Assembly (NCBI RefSeq): GCF_011045195.1 | Contig: NZ_CP049199.1 | Coordinates: 3,410,001 to 3,474,000 of the forward strand | Direction of reading: 5' to 3' | Length of the DNA: 64,000 nt | From: Caulobacter soli | GTDB lineage: Bacteria > Pseudomonadota > Alphaproteobacteria > Caulobacterales > Caulobacteraceae | Shown here: piece after piece, positions 1 through 8,569 of the stretch | How the letters are laid out: every line of letters starts with the position of its first letter | Numbering within the stretch: the first letter of the stretch is position 1 | Program-made: the position numbers and the translations under genes | The notes under the pieces: model-generated | The model's input: the letters and a program-made list of their open reading frames with translations, nothing else | Told to the model about the DNA's origin: nothing | Databases searched by the model: none

Positions 1-1
1 G

Positions 2-91
2 CCCGAGCCGGAACCCGAGGTCGCCGCCGCCACCGAGGGCGGCGAGGAAGCGCCCAAGATCATCTCCCTCGACCAGTTCCGCAAGAAATAG
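2..91 (+). CDS. C-terminal end of an unidentified protein (partial)
   Basis: An open frame enters from the left edge and ends at TAG 89-91. Only about 29 residues are visible: an acidic, Pro/Glu/Ala-rich stretch followed by the basic end ISLDQFRKK. Codon use is GC-ending like the neighbours, so it is very probably the real tail of a gene, but nothing visible identifies the family. The next gene starts 4 bases after the stop, which suggests one transcript. Confidence 0.6.
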   Translation, partial: PEPEPEVAAATEGGEEAPKIISLDQFRKK

Positions 92-95
92 CCGC

Positions 96-566
96 GTGAG
101 CGACATCGCCTCGGATAAGCCGGAAACGCTGACCGACGAGGCGATCCTCGCGCGCTTTCACGCCGCCAAGAACCCGCCGGGCAGCTCGCGCACCCTGGGC
201 TTTCGCATGCTGTCGGTCAGCCAGGCCGAGCGCCGGGTCGAGATCGCCTTCGCCCCGACGCTGGAGGCCACGGGCAATCCCATGGGCCAGGTGCAGGGCG
301 GCTATGTCTGCGCCATGCTGGACGAGTGCATGTCGGTGGCGGGCCTGGTCACCTCGGGCATGACCTGCGTGGTCCCGACCCTGGAAATGAAGACCAGCTT
401 CCTGCGTCCCGCCCTGCCCGGCCCGCTCAAGGGCGTGGGCTGGGTGGTCAAGTGGGGCAAGACGGTCTGTTTCCTGGAGGGCGAGCTCTACGACCCCGAG
501 GGCCGGCTGCTGGCCCGGGCCAGCGCCACGGCGATCCCGACGCCGTATTCGAAGTTCAAGAAGTAG
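96..566 (+). CDS. PaaI-family hotdog thioesterase
   Basis: A 156-residue hotdog-fold protein of the PaaI/YdiI acyl-CoA thioesterase type. The segment GQVQGGYVCAMLDECMS around residues 66-82 matches the conserved GG-x(6)-D/E stretch that carries the catalytic acid and starts the central helix of the family. The start is GTG 96, 4 bases after the previous stop. Only 7 bases separate its stop from the next start, so it is probably cotranscribed with both neighbours. The substrate cannot be told. An unusual Gln stands where many members have His before the GG. Confidence 0.8.
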   Translation: MSDIASDKPETLTDEAILARFHAAKNPPGSSRTLGFRMLSVSQAERRVEIAFAPTLEATGNPMGQVQGGYVCAMLDECMSVAGLVTSGMTCVVPTLEMKTSFLRPALPGPLKGVGWVVKWGKTVCFLEGELYDPEGRLLARASATAIPTPYSKFKK

Positions 567-573
567 GACGGCC

Positions 574-1398
574 ATGCGGCGGTTCGCGAGCCTGGTCCTG
601 GGTTTGCTGCTGCCGCTGCTCGCCGTCGCGGTCGCCCGCGCGGAGGAGACCCCGCCCGCCGCCCCCACCTTCGCCAACTGGGCCGCCGTGGTCGTGGCCG
701 GCGACTGGCACGCCCATTCGGGCAAACCGACCGAGGCCTTCGACAACGCCCGTCGCGACGTCGGCTCCACCCTGGTCGGGCTGGGCTTCTCGCCCGACGC
801 CGTTCGTCAGTACTCGGTACGGCCCAGGCGGTACCCGGCCGTGAAGCCGGGCAGGACCGACCTGACCGTCATACACGCCGGCCTGCGCGCCCTGGCGACC
901 CGGAACACCGCCGGCTGCCTGTTCTATCTCACCAGCCATGGCGCGCCCGAGGGCGCGGTGCTGGACGAGGACATCCTGCCCCCTGCCCTGCTGGCGGCGG
1001 TGATCGACGACGCCTGCCCGGCCCGCCCGTCGATCGTGGTGATCTCGGCCTGCTTCTCGGGCGTCTTCGTCAAACCCCTGCAGCGCGACGACCGGATGAT
1101 TCTCACCGCGGCGCGGCCCGACCGCACCTCGTTCGGCTGCAGCGAGGACGACAAATACCCCTATTTCGACGACTGCTTCCTGTCGTCGGCGACCAGCGCC
1201 CACGACTTCGCGGCCCTGGGCCGGGCGGTGCAGACGTGCGTGGCCAGGCGCGAGCGCGACACCGGGGCCGAGCCGGCGTCGGAGCCGCAACTGTGGATCG
1301 GCCCCGGCCTGCGGCCGGTTCTGCCGCTCTACGCGTTCCCTCGCCCGCCACCCCAGGCGCCGACGAAACGCGCGGCCTCCCCGCCTTCGCGACGCTGA
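574..1398 (+). CDS. secreted C13/caspase-like cysteine peptidase
   Basis: A 274-residue protein with a Sec signal peptide (hydrophobic residues 7-20, probable cleavage after ARA at 23). It shows the clan CD dyad: SHG at 121-123 (His122) and ISACFSG with Cys160 at the end of a hydrophobic strand. This spacing and the following F-SG are typical of the bacterial peptidase C13 (legumain-like) family. The tail after about 245 is Pro/Arg-rich and looks disordered. It probably acts in the periplasm or envelope as an Asn/Asp-directed protease; the substrate is unknown. It lies 7 bases after the thioesterase gene. Confidence 0.75.
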   Translation: MRRFASLVLGLLLPLLAVAVARAEETPPAAPTFANWAAVVVAGDWHAHSGKPTEAFDNARRDVGSTLVGLGFSPDAVRQYSVRPRRYPAVKPGRTDLTVIHAGLRALATRNTAGCLFYLTSHGAPEGAVLDEDILPPALLAAVIDDACPARPSIVVISACFSGVFVKPLQRDDRMILTAARPDRTSFGCSEDDKYPYFDDCFLSSATSAHDFAALGRAVQTCVARRERDTGAEPASEPQLWIGPGLRPVLPLYAFPRPPPQAPTKRAASPPSRR

Positions 1399-1509
1399 AC
1401 ACGAAGGCGTCCACGGGAAAGAGGTCCAGGGCGAAGCACAGGGCCTTTGATCCGTGTCGCGGGCGCCCTAGAAGTTTGCTCACCTTAAGTTTTCATAGCC
1501 GGCGAGGTC

Positions 1510-3684
1510 TTGTTCGTGACGCTGCGTCTTTCGTTCAGGGCCGTCCTTTCGGCGGCGATCATCGGTTGCGGACTGTTCGGCGCGACGATGGCTGAAACCC
1601 AGGACGTCGCCGCTCCCGCGCCGGCCGCCGCCGCGCCGCCCGCCGCGACCCTGCCGTCCGCGCCGGTCCCCTACACCAGCACCGTTCGTCGCCGCCGCGC
1701 GCCGCGTCCGAAACCCGTCACGCCCCCCGCCGCGACGCCCGCGCCCCAAGCCACCGTGGCGACGCCCCAGACCGAGACCGCTCCCGCCCCCTCGCCGGTC
1801 CTGGCCGCCCCGACCGCGCCGCTGCCGATCGCCGACCTGGAAGCCTATGTCGACGGCGTCGTGCGCGATCGCATGGCCCGCGACCACATCGCCGGCGTGA
1901 CCATCGCCGTCGTCCAGAACGGCCAGGTGTTGCTGAAGAAGGGCTATGGCGTCGCCAGCCTGAACGACGGCCGCAAGGTCGATCCCGACAAGACCCTGTT
2001 CCGCATCGGCTCGATCTCCAAGACCTTCACCTGGATCGCCCTGATGAACGAGGTCGACGCCGGGCGCATGCGCCTGGACACGCCGATCAACATCTATCTG
2101 CCCGAGAAGCTGCAGCTGAAGGACCAGGGCAAGAAGACCCCGGTGCGGCTGCGCGACCTGATGACCCACACCGCCGGGTTCGAGGACCGCACCCTGGGCC
2201 AGCTGTTCGAGCGCGACCCGCGTCGCGAGCGTCCGCTGGAGCTGTACCTGCGCCAGGAGCGCCCCAACCGCGTGCGCGAGCCGGGCCTGCTGCCGGCCTA
2301 TTCCAACTATGGCGCAGGCCTCGCCGGCGCCGCCCTGGCCAATGTGACCGGCCAGCCGTTCGAGAAGGAAGTCGCCGACCAGGTGATCCTGCCGGCCGGC
2401 CTGACTCACACCACCTTCCGCGAAAACCGTCCGTGGCGGAACGACCTGCCCGCCCCGATGGCCCCGGCCCTGGCGGCCGACCTGTCGGACGGCTTCCGCT
2501 GGACCCCGCTGGGCTTCCAGACCGAAGCGCCCGAGTTCATCGGCCACATCGCTCCCGCCGGCGCGGCGTCCAGCACGGCCGGCGACATGGCGCGCTACAT
2601 GACCCTGCTGCTGAACGGCGGAACCATCGACGGCAAGACGATCTTCTCGGCCAAGACCAACGCCCTGTTCCGCACCCCGATGTACCGCCCGGCCGAAGGC
2701 GCCCCGGGCTGGAACGCCGGCTTCATGGACATCCCCCTGCCCGGCGGCCGCCGGGGCTTCGGCCATGCCGGCGCGACCCTGTGGTTCCATTCCAACATGG
2801 TCATGGCCCCCGAGCTGGGCCTGGGCGTGTTCGTGGCGGTCAACACCGACACCGGCGCCGACCTGTCGGCCAGCCTGCCCGCGACCATCATCGAGCGCTT
2901 CTACGCGCCGCGCCCCGAGATCCCCGCCGCCAGCCGCATCACCCGTGACGAGGCTCGGGCCTATGAAGGCCAGTTCCTGACCACCCACCGCGCCTATGGC
3001 GGGCTGGAGGGCTTCATCGACCGCCTGATCGGCGAGGCCATGGTGCGCGTCACCCCGGACGGCCGCCTGGCCCTGACCATCGATGGCGAATCCACCCTGT
3101 GGACCGCGACCGACCAGCCCGACACCTTCGCGCCGATCAGCGGCGCGGGCCTGCTGGTGTTCCAGCGCGAGGACGGCAAGGTCATGCGGTTCTTCTCGCC
3201 GATGGGCGGAGCCGCGTTCGAGCGCATCGGCTTCCCGCACCAGCCGGGCCTGCTGACGACCTTCGCGGTGCTCAGCGCCCTGGCGGCGCTGGCCACCCTG
3301 ATCGGCGTGGCCACCCGCGACCGCCGTGAAGCCCGCCAGACCCCGACCCAGGCCCGCGCCAGCCTGCTGCAGACCATCCAGGCCATCCTCTGGCTGATCG
3401 CCCTGGTCGGCGTGGGCGTGTTCGCCAGCGGGGCCGGCGACGTGGCCAAGGTGGTCTATGGCTGGCCCAGCGGCTGGCTGCTCAGCGCCTCCGCCTGCGC
3501 CTTCGTCGCCACCCTGCTGACCATCGCCACCCTGGCCATGCTGCCGGTGGTGTGGCGCGGCGGCCGGCGGGTCGACAGCTGGACCTCGCTGCGCAAGCTG
3601 GCCTTCACCTGCACCACCCTGATCTTCCTGAGCTTCGCCCTGCTGCTGGCGGCCTGGGGCTTCCTGGAGTTCTGGAACGCTTAG
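1510..3684 (+). CDS. beta-lactamase-family (class C/PBP-like) serine hydrolase with C-terminal membrane helices
   Basis: A 724-residue exported serine hydrolase. An N-terminal hydrophobic segment (11-27) is followed by a Pro/Ala-rich linker (32-105), then a beta-lactamase/transpeptidase-like domain (about 108-470) with all three motifs: SxxK (Ser168, Lys171), YSN at 264-266 and HAG at 419-421 in place of KTG. A second domain follows (480-570), then about four membrane helices (580-720). This order matches large class C-related esterases/DD-peptidases rather than true AmpC enzymes, so antibiotic hydrolysis should not be assumed. TTG 1510 gives the longest frame; GTG 1516 is an equally possible start. 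Confidence 0.8.
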   Translation: MFVTLRLSFRAVLSAAIIGCGLFGATMAETQDVAAPAPAAAAPPAATLPSAPVPYTSTVRRRRAPRPKPVTPPAATPAPQATVATPQTETAPAPSPVLAAPTAPLPIADLEAYVDGVVRDRMARDHIAGVTIAVVQNGQVLLKKGYGVASLNDGRKVDPDKTLFRIGSISKTFTWIALMNEVDAGRMRLDTPINIYLPEKLQLKDQGKKTPVRLRDLMTHTAGFEDRTLGQLFERDPRRERPLELYLRQERPNRVREPGLLPAYSNYGAGLAGAALANVTGQPFEKEVADQVILPAGLTHTTFRENRPWRNDLPAPMAPALAADLSDGFRWTPLGFQTEAPEFIGHIAPAGAASSTAGDMARYMTLLLNGGTIDGKTIFSAKTNALFRTPMYRPAEGAPGWNAGFMDIPLPGGRRGFGHAGATLWFHSNMVMAPELGLGVFVAVNTDTGADLSASLPATIIERFYAPRPEIPAASRITRDEARAYEGQFLTTHRAYGGLEGFIDRLIGEAMVRVTPDGRLALTIDGESTLWTATDQPDTFAPISGAGLLVFQREDGKVMRFFSPMGGAAFERIGFPHQPGLLTTFAVLSALAALATLIGVATRDRREARQTPTQARASLLQTIQAILWLIALVGVGVFASGAGDVAKVVYGWPSGWLLSASACAFVATLLTIATLAMLPVVWRGGRRVDSWTSLRKLAFTCTTLIFLSFALLLAAWGFLEFWNA

Positions 3685-3690
3685 GCGCTC

Positions 3691-3797
3691 TGCGTCCTTC
3701 GAGGCTTCGCTTCGCTGCGCGCCTCAGGATGAGGACCGTGGGTTGGCTCTGAATTCCTCATCCTGAGGCGCCCGCGCAGCGGGCCTCGAAGGACGCA
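3691..3797. repeat. long imperfect intergenic palindrome
   Basis: A 15-base arm TGCGTCCTTCGAGGC at 3691-3705 is exactly complementary to 3783-3797. Inside it, GCGCCTCAGGATGAGGA pairs with a matching inner arm after the centre, so the whole 107 bases can fold into a long interrupted hairpin. It begins 7 bases after the serine hydrolase stop, so it may also act in transcript 3' end formation. It looks like a dispersed palindromic element; no second copy is in this window. Confidence 0.7.
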
Positions 3798-3854
3798 CCG
3801 TCCGGCACGCCCCGTGCACCTCCCGCTGAGGGAAAGCCTCGGGGGAAGCCGATC

Positions 3855-4244
3855 GTGTCAAAACAGGACGTCGCCATTTTCGCCGTCGCGGGCCTGCTGG
3901 CCTGGCTGGCCACCACGCTGTTCTACGCCGCCTATGGCGGGGACCTGCTGGAAAAGGCCTTCTGGTTCTACGCCCTGAACGCCTTCGGCGCGGCGGCGGC
4001 GGCGACCTTCGCCTTCCAGGTCACGGCCCGGCTGCGGCGCATCCCGCGCGGCCGGCGGCTGTTTCCGGCGCTGGCCTTCGCCCTGCCCGTGCTGATCGGG
4101 GCCGAGTTCGTGCTGGCCAACTTCCAGCGTTTCATTTCCGACGAGCAGATCAGCCTGGGCCGCTACGGCGCTTTCGTGGTGGTGCTGCTGGTCGCGGTCG
4201 GCGCGTCAGTTTTCGAGCGTGGACCGCAGAAAGCGCGAGTCTAG
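3855..4244 (+). CDS. small four-helix membrane protein (DUF5367-like)
   Basis: A 129-residue integral membrane protein with four predicted helices (about 6-24, 34-55, 68-88 and 104-121) joined by short loops, with a basic loop RLRRIPRGRR before helix 3. Size and helix pattern resemble the DUF5367 family, but that is a resemblance only. The start is GTG 3855. The last 39 bases overlap the end of the convergent RusA-like gene. No function can be inferred. Confidence 0.6.
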   Translation: MSKQDVAIFAVAGLLAWLATTLFYAAYGGDLLEKAFWFYALNAFGAAAAATFAFQVTARLRRIPRGRRLFPALAFALPVLIGAEFVLANFQRFISDEQISLGRYGAFVVVLLVAVGASVFERGPQKARV

Positions 4245-4592
4245 CTTCCGCACCACGATGACGATCCGCTCGCGCTCGGCCGGGCGGCGCTCGACCAGCA
4301 GCCGGGCGACCTGGGCGTCGTCATGGAAGGCGTAGCCCTTGATGGCGTCCAACAGGGCCTTGGCCAGGTTGTCCAGGTCCATCCACGGCGGCTCGCCGAC
4401 GAACTCCATGCCGATCTCGACCGAGAACTCGCCCCAGGCCGGTCGCGAACCGCGCCAGACCTTGCGGAAGAACTCGTAGATCAGCGGCTTGTAGTACTTG
4501 GCCTGGGTGGTCAGGCCGTCGACCACCAGGGTCAGCTCGCCGCCGTCCTCGCGGGCCCGGACCTTGCCGTGATGCGTCCAGCCGTCATCCAT
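4206..4592 (-). CDS. RusA-family Holliday junction resolvase-like endonuclease
   Basis: A 128-residue protein carrying the RusA signature: MDLDNLAKALLDAI at residues 71-84 and HDDAQVARL at 90-98, with acidic residues Asp72, Asp74 and Asp91/92 at the positions that bind Mg2+ in Escherichia coli RusA. RusA enzymes cut four-way DNA junctions. The length fits the family (about 120). The ATG at 4592 lies one base after the YbjQ stop, so translation is probably coupled, and the set is preceded by a LexA box (5522-5536). No prophage genes are nearby, although many RusA homologues are phage-borne. The 3' end overlaps the convergent membrane protein gene. Confidence 0.8.
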   Translation of the reverse strand: MDDGWTHHGKVRAREDGGELTLVVDGLTTQAKYYKPLIYEFFRKVWRGSRPAWGEFSVEIGMEFVGEPPWMDLDNLAKALLDAIKGYAFHDDAQVARLLVERRPAERERIVIVVRKLDSRFLRSTLEN

Positions 4593-4593
4593 C

Positions 4594-4917
4594 TCAGGCG
4601 ATCGGCTCGACCTTCACGGCCGTGCCATAGGCCAGCACCTCGGTGATGCCTTCCATGATCTCGTTGGCGTCGTAGCGCACGGCGATGATGGCGTTGGCGC
4701 CCATCTCGGCGGCGTGGGCCACCAGCAGGTCGTAGGCTTCCTTGCGGGCCGCCTCGGCCAGGTTGACGTAGATCGACAGCTTGCCGCCGAAGATCGACTG
4801 GATCGACCCGCCGATATTGCCGATCACGCTGCGCGAACGAACGGTGACGCCGCGCACCAGCCCCACATGGGCCACGATGCGATAGCCGGGCAGATCGTTG
4901 GTCGTGGCGACGAGCAT
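4594..4917 (-). CDS. YbjQ/UPF0145 family protein
   Basis: A 107-residue protein of the YbjQ (UPF0145) family: an N-terminal strand with PGYRIVAHVGLVRGVTV, the glycine-rich VIGNIGGSIQSIFGG, and the C-terminal GANAIIAVRYD found throughout the family. The family forms pentamers and its role is unsettled; heavy-metal binding has been proposed. The start is ATG 4917, supported by AAGGAG eight bases upstream; a longer frame to 4950 lacks such a site. It sits between DUF1697 and rusA, 52 bases after the former and 1 base before the latter. Confidence 0.85.
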   Translation of the reverse strand: MLVATTNDLPGYRIVAHVGLVRGVTVRSRSVIGNIGGSIQSIFGGKLSIYVNLAEAARKEAYDLLVAHAAEMGANAIIAVRYDANEIMEGITEVLAYGTAVKVEPIA

Positions 4918-4969
4918 GGGGCTTCTCCTTGTCTGCGGCGATATAGCCAAGACCGCCCCGTCCCGTCGC

Positions 4970-5509
4970 CTACAAACCCACCATCGCCGCCAGCTTCAGC
5001 ACCGTATTCCAGTTGCGCGCGGTGCCGACCGGCGACTTCTTGGTCTTCCTCCAGTCGCGATCCAGCATCGAATGGCCCACGTCTTCGGGATAGTCGATGT
5101 AGAGCTCGCGGCCCCGCGCCTCGAACGTCTCGGGGCCGGTGATCGCCGCCCGCAACGTCGCCTCGTCGCCGTCGGGCAGCGGCCCCTTCATGAAATGCAC
5201 CAGCAGGTGGTTGGGGTGACTCCTGACCTGGTCCGGATAGGGATTGCCGTCGATCAGCGCCTTCAGCTCCGCCGGGGTGCGGACGAAGAATTCGGTGCGA
5301 AGTCCCATGCGCCGCTCGAGGCCCTCCTCCAGGCGCCTTTCGATCTCGGCGTCCGATCCCGCCCGCCCCCACAGCACCAGATTGCCGCTGGCCAGCAGGG
5401 TCTTGGCGTCGTCGAAGGCCAGGTCCTTGGCCAGGCCCAGAAGATCGTCCTTCAGCACCTTGCGGCCGCCGACATTGACGCCGCGCAGCAGGGCGATGTG
5501 AGGGCTCAT
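4970..5509 (-). CDS. DUF1697 family protein
   Basis: A 179-residue DUF1697 protein. The opening MSPHIALLRGVNVGGRKVL and the following LLASGNLVL segment are the hallmarks of the family; a second conserved block with GHSMLDRDWRK and GTARNWNTV lies near residues 145-170. The biochemical role of DUF1697 is not established. ATG 5509 has GGAG eight bases upstream. A perfect GTTC-N7-GTTC LexA box lies directly in front of that ribosome site, so this gene and probably the two downstream (ybjQ, rusA-like) are predicted to be SOS-controlled. Confidence 0.85.
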   Translation of the reverse strand: MSPHIALLRGVNVGGRKVLKDDLLGLAKDLAFDDAKTLLASGNLVLWGRAGSDAEIERRLEEGLERRMGLRTEFFVRTPAELKALIDGNPYPDQVRSHPNHLLVHFMKGPLPDGDEATLRAAITGPETFEARGRELYIDYPEDVGHSMLDRDWRKTKKSPVGTARNWNTVLKLAAMVGL

Positions 5510-5521
5510 GGGGCGAACTCC

Positions 5522-5536
5522 GTTCTCCGAACGTTC
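5522..5536 (-). promoter_or_regulatory. LexA (SOS) box, GTTC-N7-GTTC
   Basis: GTTC at 5522-5525 and GTTC at 5533-5536 are separated by exactly seven bases, the alphaproteobacterial LexA recognition pattern. The box lies directly upstream of the Shine-Dalgarno sequence of the DUF1697 gene (start 5509) and 103 bases from fumC, so the leftward set is the likely target. The pattern match is exact; regulation is inferred. Confidence 0.75.
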
Positions 5537-5638
5537 CTGTGGTAACTTCGCCGGCGCGGCTTCGCAAGCGCGGAACGTTGCCCTCCGCCCGCCTTGGGTC
5601 TAGACCCCGCTCGACCGTTTTTCCGGGAGACCCGCCGC

Positions 5639-7030
5639 ATGACCGCCACGCGCAACGAGACCGACACCTTTGGCCCGATCGCCGTCGAGAACGACAAGTA
5701 CTGGGGCGCTCAGGCCCAGCGCTCGCTCGGCAACTTCAAGATCGGCTGGGAGAAGCAGCCGCTTCCGATCGTTCGCGCCCTGGGCGTCGTCAAGCGCGCC
5801 GCCGCCGAGGCCAACCTGGCCCTGGGCAAGCTGGACCCGAAGATCGCCGAGACCATCGTCGCCGCGGCCAACGAAGTCATCGACGGCAAGCTGAACGCGC
5901 ACTTCCCGCTGGTGGTCTGGCAGACCGGCTCGGGCACCCAGTCGAACATGAACGCCAACGAGGTGATCTCCAACCGCGCCATCGAGATGCTGGGCGGCGA
6001 GATGGGCAGCAAGAAGCCCGTCCACCCCAACGACCACGTCAATATGAGCCAATCGTCGAACGACACCTATCCGACGGCGATGCACGTGGCGTGCGCCGAG
6101 CAGATCGTCCATGACCTGCTGCCGGCCCTCAAGCACCTGCACACCGCGCTGAAGGCCAAGTCAGACGCCTGGGCCAAGATCATCAAGATCGGCCGCACCC
6201 ACACCCAGGACGCCACGCCCCTGACGCTCGGCCAAGAGTTCGGCGGCTACGCCCAGCAGGTCGAGAACGGCATCGCCCGCATCGAAAGCACCCTGCCCAA
6301 GCTGATGGAACTGGCCCAGGGCGGCACCGCCGTTGGCACCGGCCTGAACGCCCCGATCGGCTTCGCCGAAAAGGTGGCCGAGCAGATCGCCGGCATCACC
6401 GGCCTGCCCTTCACCACCGCCCCGAACAAGTTCGAGGCCCTGGCCGCCCACGACGCCATGGTCTTCAGCCACGGCGCGATCAACACCGTCGCCGCGAGCC
6501 TGTTCAAGATCGCCAACGACATCCGCTTCCTGGGCAGCGGCCCGCGCGCGGGCCTGGGCGAACTGAGCCTGCCGGAAAACGAGCCGGGCTCGTCGATCAT
6601 GCCGGGCAAGGTCAACCCGACCCAGTGCGAGGCCCTCACCCAGGTCTGCGTCCAGGTGTTCGGCAATCACGCCGCCGTCACCTTCGCCGGCAGCCAGGGC
6701 CACTTCGAGCTGAACGTCTTCAATCCGGTGATGGCCTACAACTTCCTGCAGTCGGTTCGCCTGGTCGCCGACGCCGCGATCAGCTTCACCGACAACTGCG
6801 TGGTCGGCATCGAGCCGCGCGTCGACAACATCAAGAAGGGCGTCGAAAACAGCCTGATGCTGGTCACGGCCCTGAACGGCAAGCTGGGCTACGACGCCTG
6901 CGCCAAGATCGCCAAGACCGCGCACAAGAACGGCACCACCCTGCGCGAGGAAGCCGTCGGCGGCGGCTACCTGACCAACGAAGAGTTCGACCAGTACGTC
7001 CGCCCCGAGAACATGATCTCGCCGGGCTGA
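5639..7030 (+). CDS. fumC: class II fumarate hydratase
   Basis: A 463-residue fumarase of the iron-free class II type, which interconverts fumarate and malate in the citric acid cycle in the cytoplasm. It has the superfamily signature [11 protein letters not shown] near residues 316-326, the substrate-binding stretches [14 protein letters not shown] and [15 protein letters not shown] near the N-terminus, and [16 protein letters not shown] with the general-acid His. ATG 5639 follows CGGGAGA with good spacing; the frame is open further upstream but lacks a ribosome site. Length is as usual for FumC. Confidence 0.97.
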   Translation: MTATRNETDTFGPIAVENDKYWGAQAQRSLGNFKIGWEKQPLPIVRALGVVKRAAAEANLALGKLDPKIAETIVAAANEVIDGKLNAHFPLVVWQTGSGTQSNMNANEVISNRAIEMLGGEMGSKKPVHPNDHVNMSQSSNDTYPTAMHVACAEQIVHDLLPALKHLHTALKAKSDAWAKIIKIGRTHTQDATPLTLGQEFGGYAQQVENGIARIESTLPKLMELAQGGTAVGTGLNAPIGFAEKVAEQIAGITGLPFTTAPNKFEALAAHDAMVFSHGAINTVAASLFKIANDIRFLGSGPRAGLGELSLPENEPGSSIMPGKVNPTQCEALTQVCVQVFGNHAAVTFAGSQGHFELNVFNPVMAYNFLQSVRLVADAAISFTDNCVVGIEPRVDNIKKGVENSLMLVTALNGKLGYDACAKIAKTAHKNGTTLREEAVGGGYLTNEEFDQYVRPENMISPG

Positions 7031-7098
7031 GGCGCGCATTCCGCCGAAGTGGACGCCGGTTCGGCGATAAGAATGCGCGCGAACTAGGAGTCCTTGTT

Positions 7099-7545
7099 GT
7101 GATCCAGCTGATCCGGATCATCGACGATTTGCCGGACGGCTTTGACGCCCTCCTCGCCGACGCGGCGAGCGAGGGCGTTGGCAACGTGGCGCGGCTGGCC
7201 GACGGCTGGGCCAGCGGCGACCAGCGCTTCGATCGCGACGGCGAGGCTCTCCTGGGGGCCTTGCTGGCCGGAGACTTGGCGGGGATCGGCGGCCTGTCGG
7301 TCGAACCCGCCGCCGCCGAACCGGCCCGCCGCGTGCGCCGCTTCTACGTCCGCCCCGACTTCCGCCGCCAAGGCGTTGCGCGCACCCTGGCCACGGCCCT
7401 CGTGCAGGAAGCCCTCGACCAGGTCGACCTTCTCACCTGCAACGCCGCCGCCTCCCCCGCCGCCGCGCCGTTCTGGGAAGCCCAGGGCTTTTCACCAGAC
7501 GTTTCAGGCCCTTGGACCCACGTCCTGCGTCGGAGTCTGGGATGA
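7099..7545 (+). CDS. GNAT-family N-acetyltransferase
   Basis: A 148-residue GNAT acetyltransferase. The motif A region reads RRFYVRPDFRRQGVARTLA near residues 77-95, the acetyl-CoA pyrophosphate-binding RxxGxA loop; APFWEAQGF near the C-terminus is the usual last strand. The start is GTG 7099 with GGAG at 7087-7090. The acceptor substrate is unknown. Its TGA stop is shared with the ATG of the next gene (ATGA at 7542-7545), so the two are cotranslated. Confidence 0.8.
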   Translation: MIQLIRIIDDLPDGFDALLADAASEGVGNVARLADGWASGDQRFDRDGEALLGALLAGDLAGIGGLSVEPAAAEPARRVRRFYVRPDFRRQGVARTLATALVQEALDQVDLLTCNAAASPAAAPFWEAQGFSPDVSGPWTHVLRRSLG

Positions 7546-7958
7546 GCGCACGTGCAAACACCCGCTGGCTGATCGCCGCGATCTACGCGCCGTTCGGCGT
7601 GCTGCACGTCGTCAGCAGCCACGGCTTCCTGAAGATCATGCCGCCGGGAATTCCGTTTCCGCGCGACGTCGTGATCTTCACTGGGCTGTGCGAGATCGCC
7701 GGCGCGGCAGGGCTGTTGTTGCCGCGCACCCGTCGGCTGGCGGGGATCATGCTGGCGCTCTACGCCCTGTGCGTCTGGCCCGCCAACATCTACCACGCCC
7801 TCAGCGGCGTCAGCGTCCCGCCCCTGCCCAGTTCGTGGTGGTACCACGGGCCGCGCCTGCTGCTGCAACCGGTGTTCATCTGGGCCCCGCTGTGGGCGGC
7901 CGCCGTGATCAGTTGGCCGTTTCGGACCATTCCACGATCGAGCGACGGCAAGACCTGA
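7542..7958 (+). CDS. DoxX-like small membrane protein
   Basis: A 138-residue membrane protein with four predicted helices and the DoxX-like pattern: a first helix, then GLCEIAGAAGLLLPRTRRLAGIMLALY in the middle, and a C-terminal helix followed by a short basic tail. Members of this family are poorly characterised and are sometimes linked to redox stress. The ATG overlaps the stop of the GNAT gene by four bases, so it is probably coupled to it. Confidence 0.7.
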   Translation: MSARANTRWLIAAIYAPFGVLHVVSSHGFLKIMPPGIPFPRDVVIFTGLCEIAGAAGLLLPRTRRLAGIMLALYALCVWPANIYHALSGVSVPPLPSSWWYHGPRLLLQPVFIWAPLWAAAVISWPFRTIPRSSDGKT

Positions 7959-7986
7959 CGATCGCCGATGGCCGTGCGGCGCTTTT

Positions 7987-8388
7987 CTAGCGCCGGTCCA
8001 CCACCGTCCGCCCGATCGGGGCGATGGCCACGACGGCCAGTTGCAGGTCCTTGATGGCGAACGGAATGCCGATGATCGTCACGGCTTCGGCGGCCGCGGC
8101 GATCAGGTGCGACAGGGCGATGTACCAGCCGCCCAGAAGGAACCAGAGGACGTTGAGCACGCAGCCCAGCGGGCCGGTGCCCAGGTCCTCGCGGCCGGTC
8201 AGCACGTCGCGCGACACGATTTCCTTGCCGAAAGGCCAGAAGGCGAAGCCGGCGATGCGCCAGGCCGCGCCCGCATAGGGCAGGCCCACGATCGTGATGG
8301 CCAGCAAGGCGCCGCCCAGCAGCCACAGGCAGCCCGAGATGAAGCCCCCGAAGATGAACCACAGGATGTTGAGCAACAGGCGGATCAT
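7987..8388 (-). CDS. YccF family inner membrane protein
   Basis: A 133-residue membrane protein of the YccF (DUF307) family. It has the typical duplicated half: NILWFIFGG near the start and NVLWFLLGGWYIALSHL in the second half, with the conserved loop RIAGFAFWPFGKEIV in between. Four hydrophobic segments are expected. The start is taken at ATG 8388 (MIRLLLNILW), because the open extension upstream is Arg-rich and unlike the family. Function of the family is unknown. Confidence 0.8.
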   Translation of the reverse strand: MIRLLLNILWFIFGGFISGCLWLLGGALLAITIVGLPYAGAAWRIAGFAFWPFGKEIVSRDVLTGREDLGTGPLGCVLNVLWFLLGGWYIALSHLIAAAAEAVTIIGIPFAIKDLQLAVVAIAPIGRTVVDRR

Positions 8389-8569
8389 GACGGTCTCCGA
8401 CGCACACGCCCTCTGGCGGCGCCTAGGCGTGCGACGAATCGCGATCGATGTCGAGCTTCGCCTTCGGCCCGTTGGACGCAGCCTTGCCACAAGTCGCCGC
8501 TATGCGACGCTGCGGAAGCAAAAGGGGTGTGCGCCTGATTCCAGGCGCAACCGCCGCCGCGAGGACGCG

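Noticed and set aside
1480..3240. Open frame of 586 codons opposite the serine hydrolase
   Set aside because: Antisense shadow of a gene with all three active-site motifs; Gly/Arg-rich and without domains.
4206..4592. RusA gene as a sign of a prophage
   Set aside because: No integrase, terminase, portal or other phage genes lie within the window, and the gene is packed with housekeeping-type neighbours.
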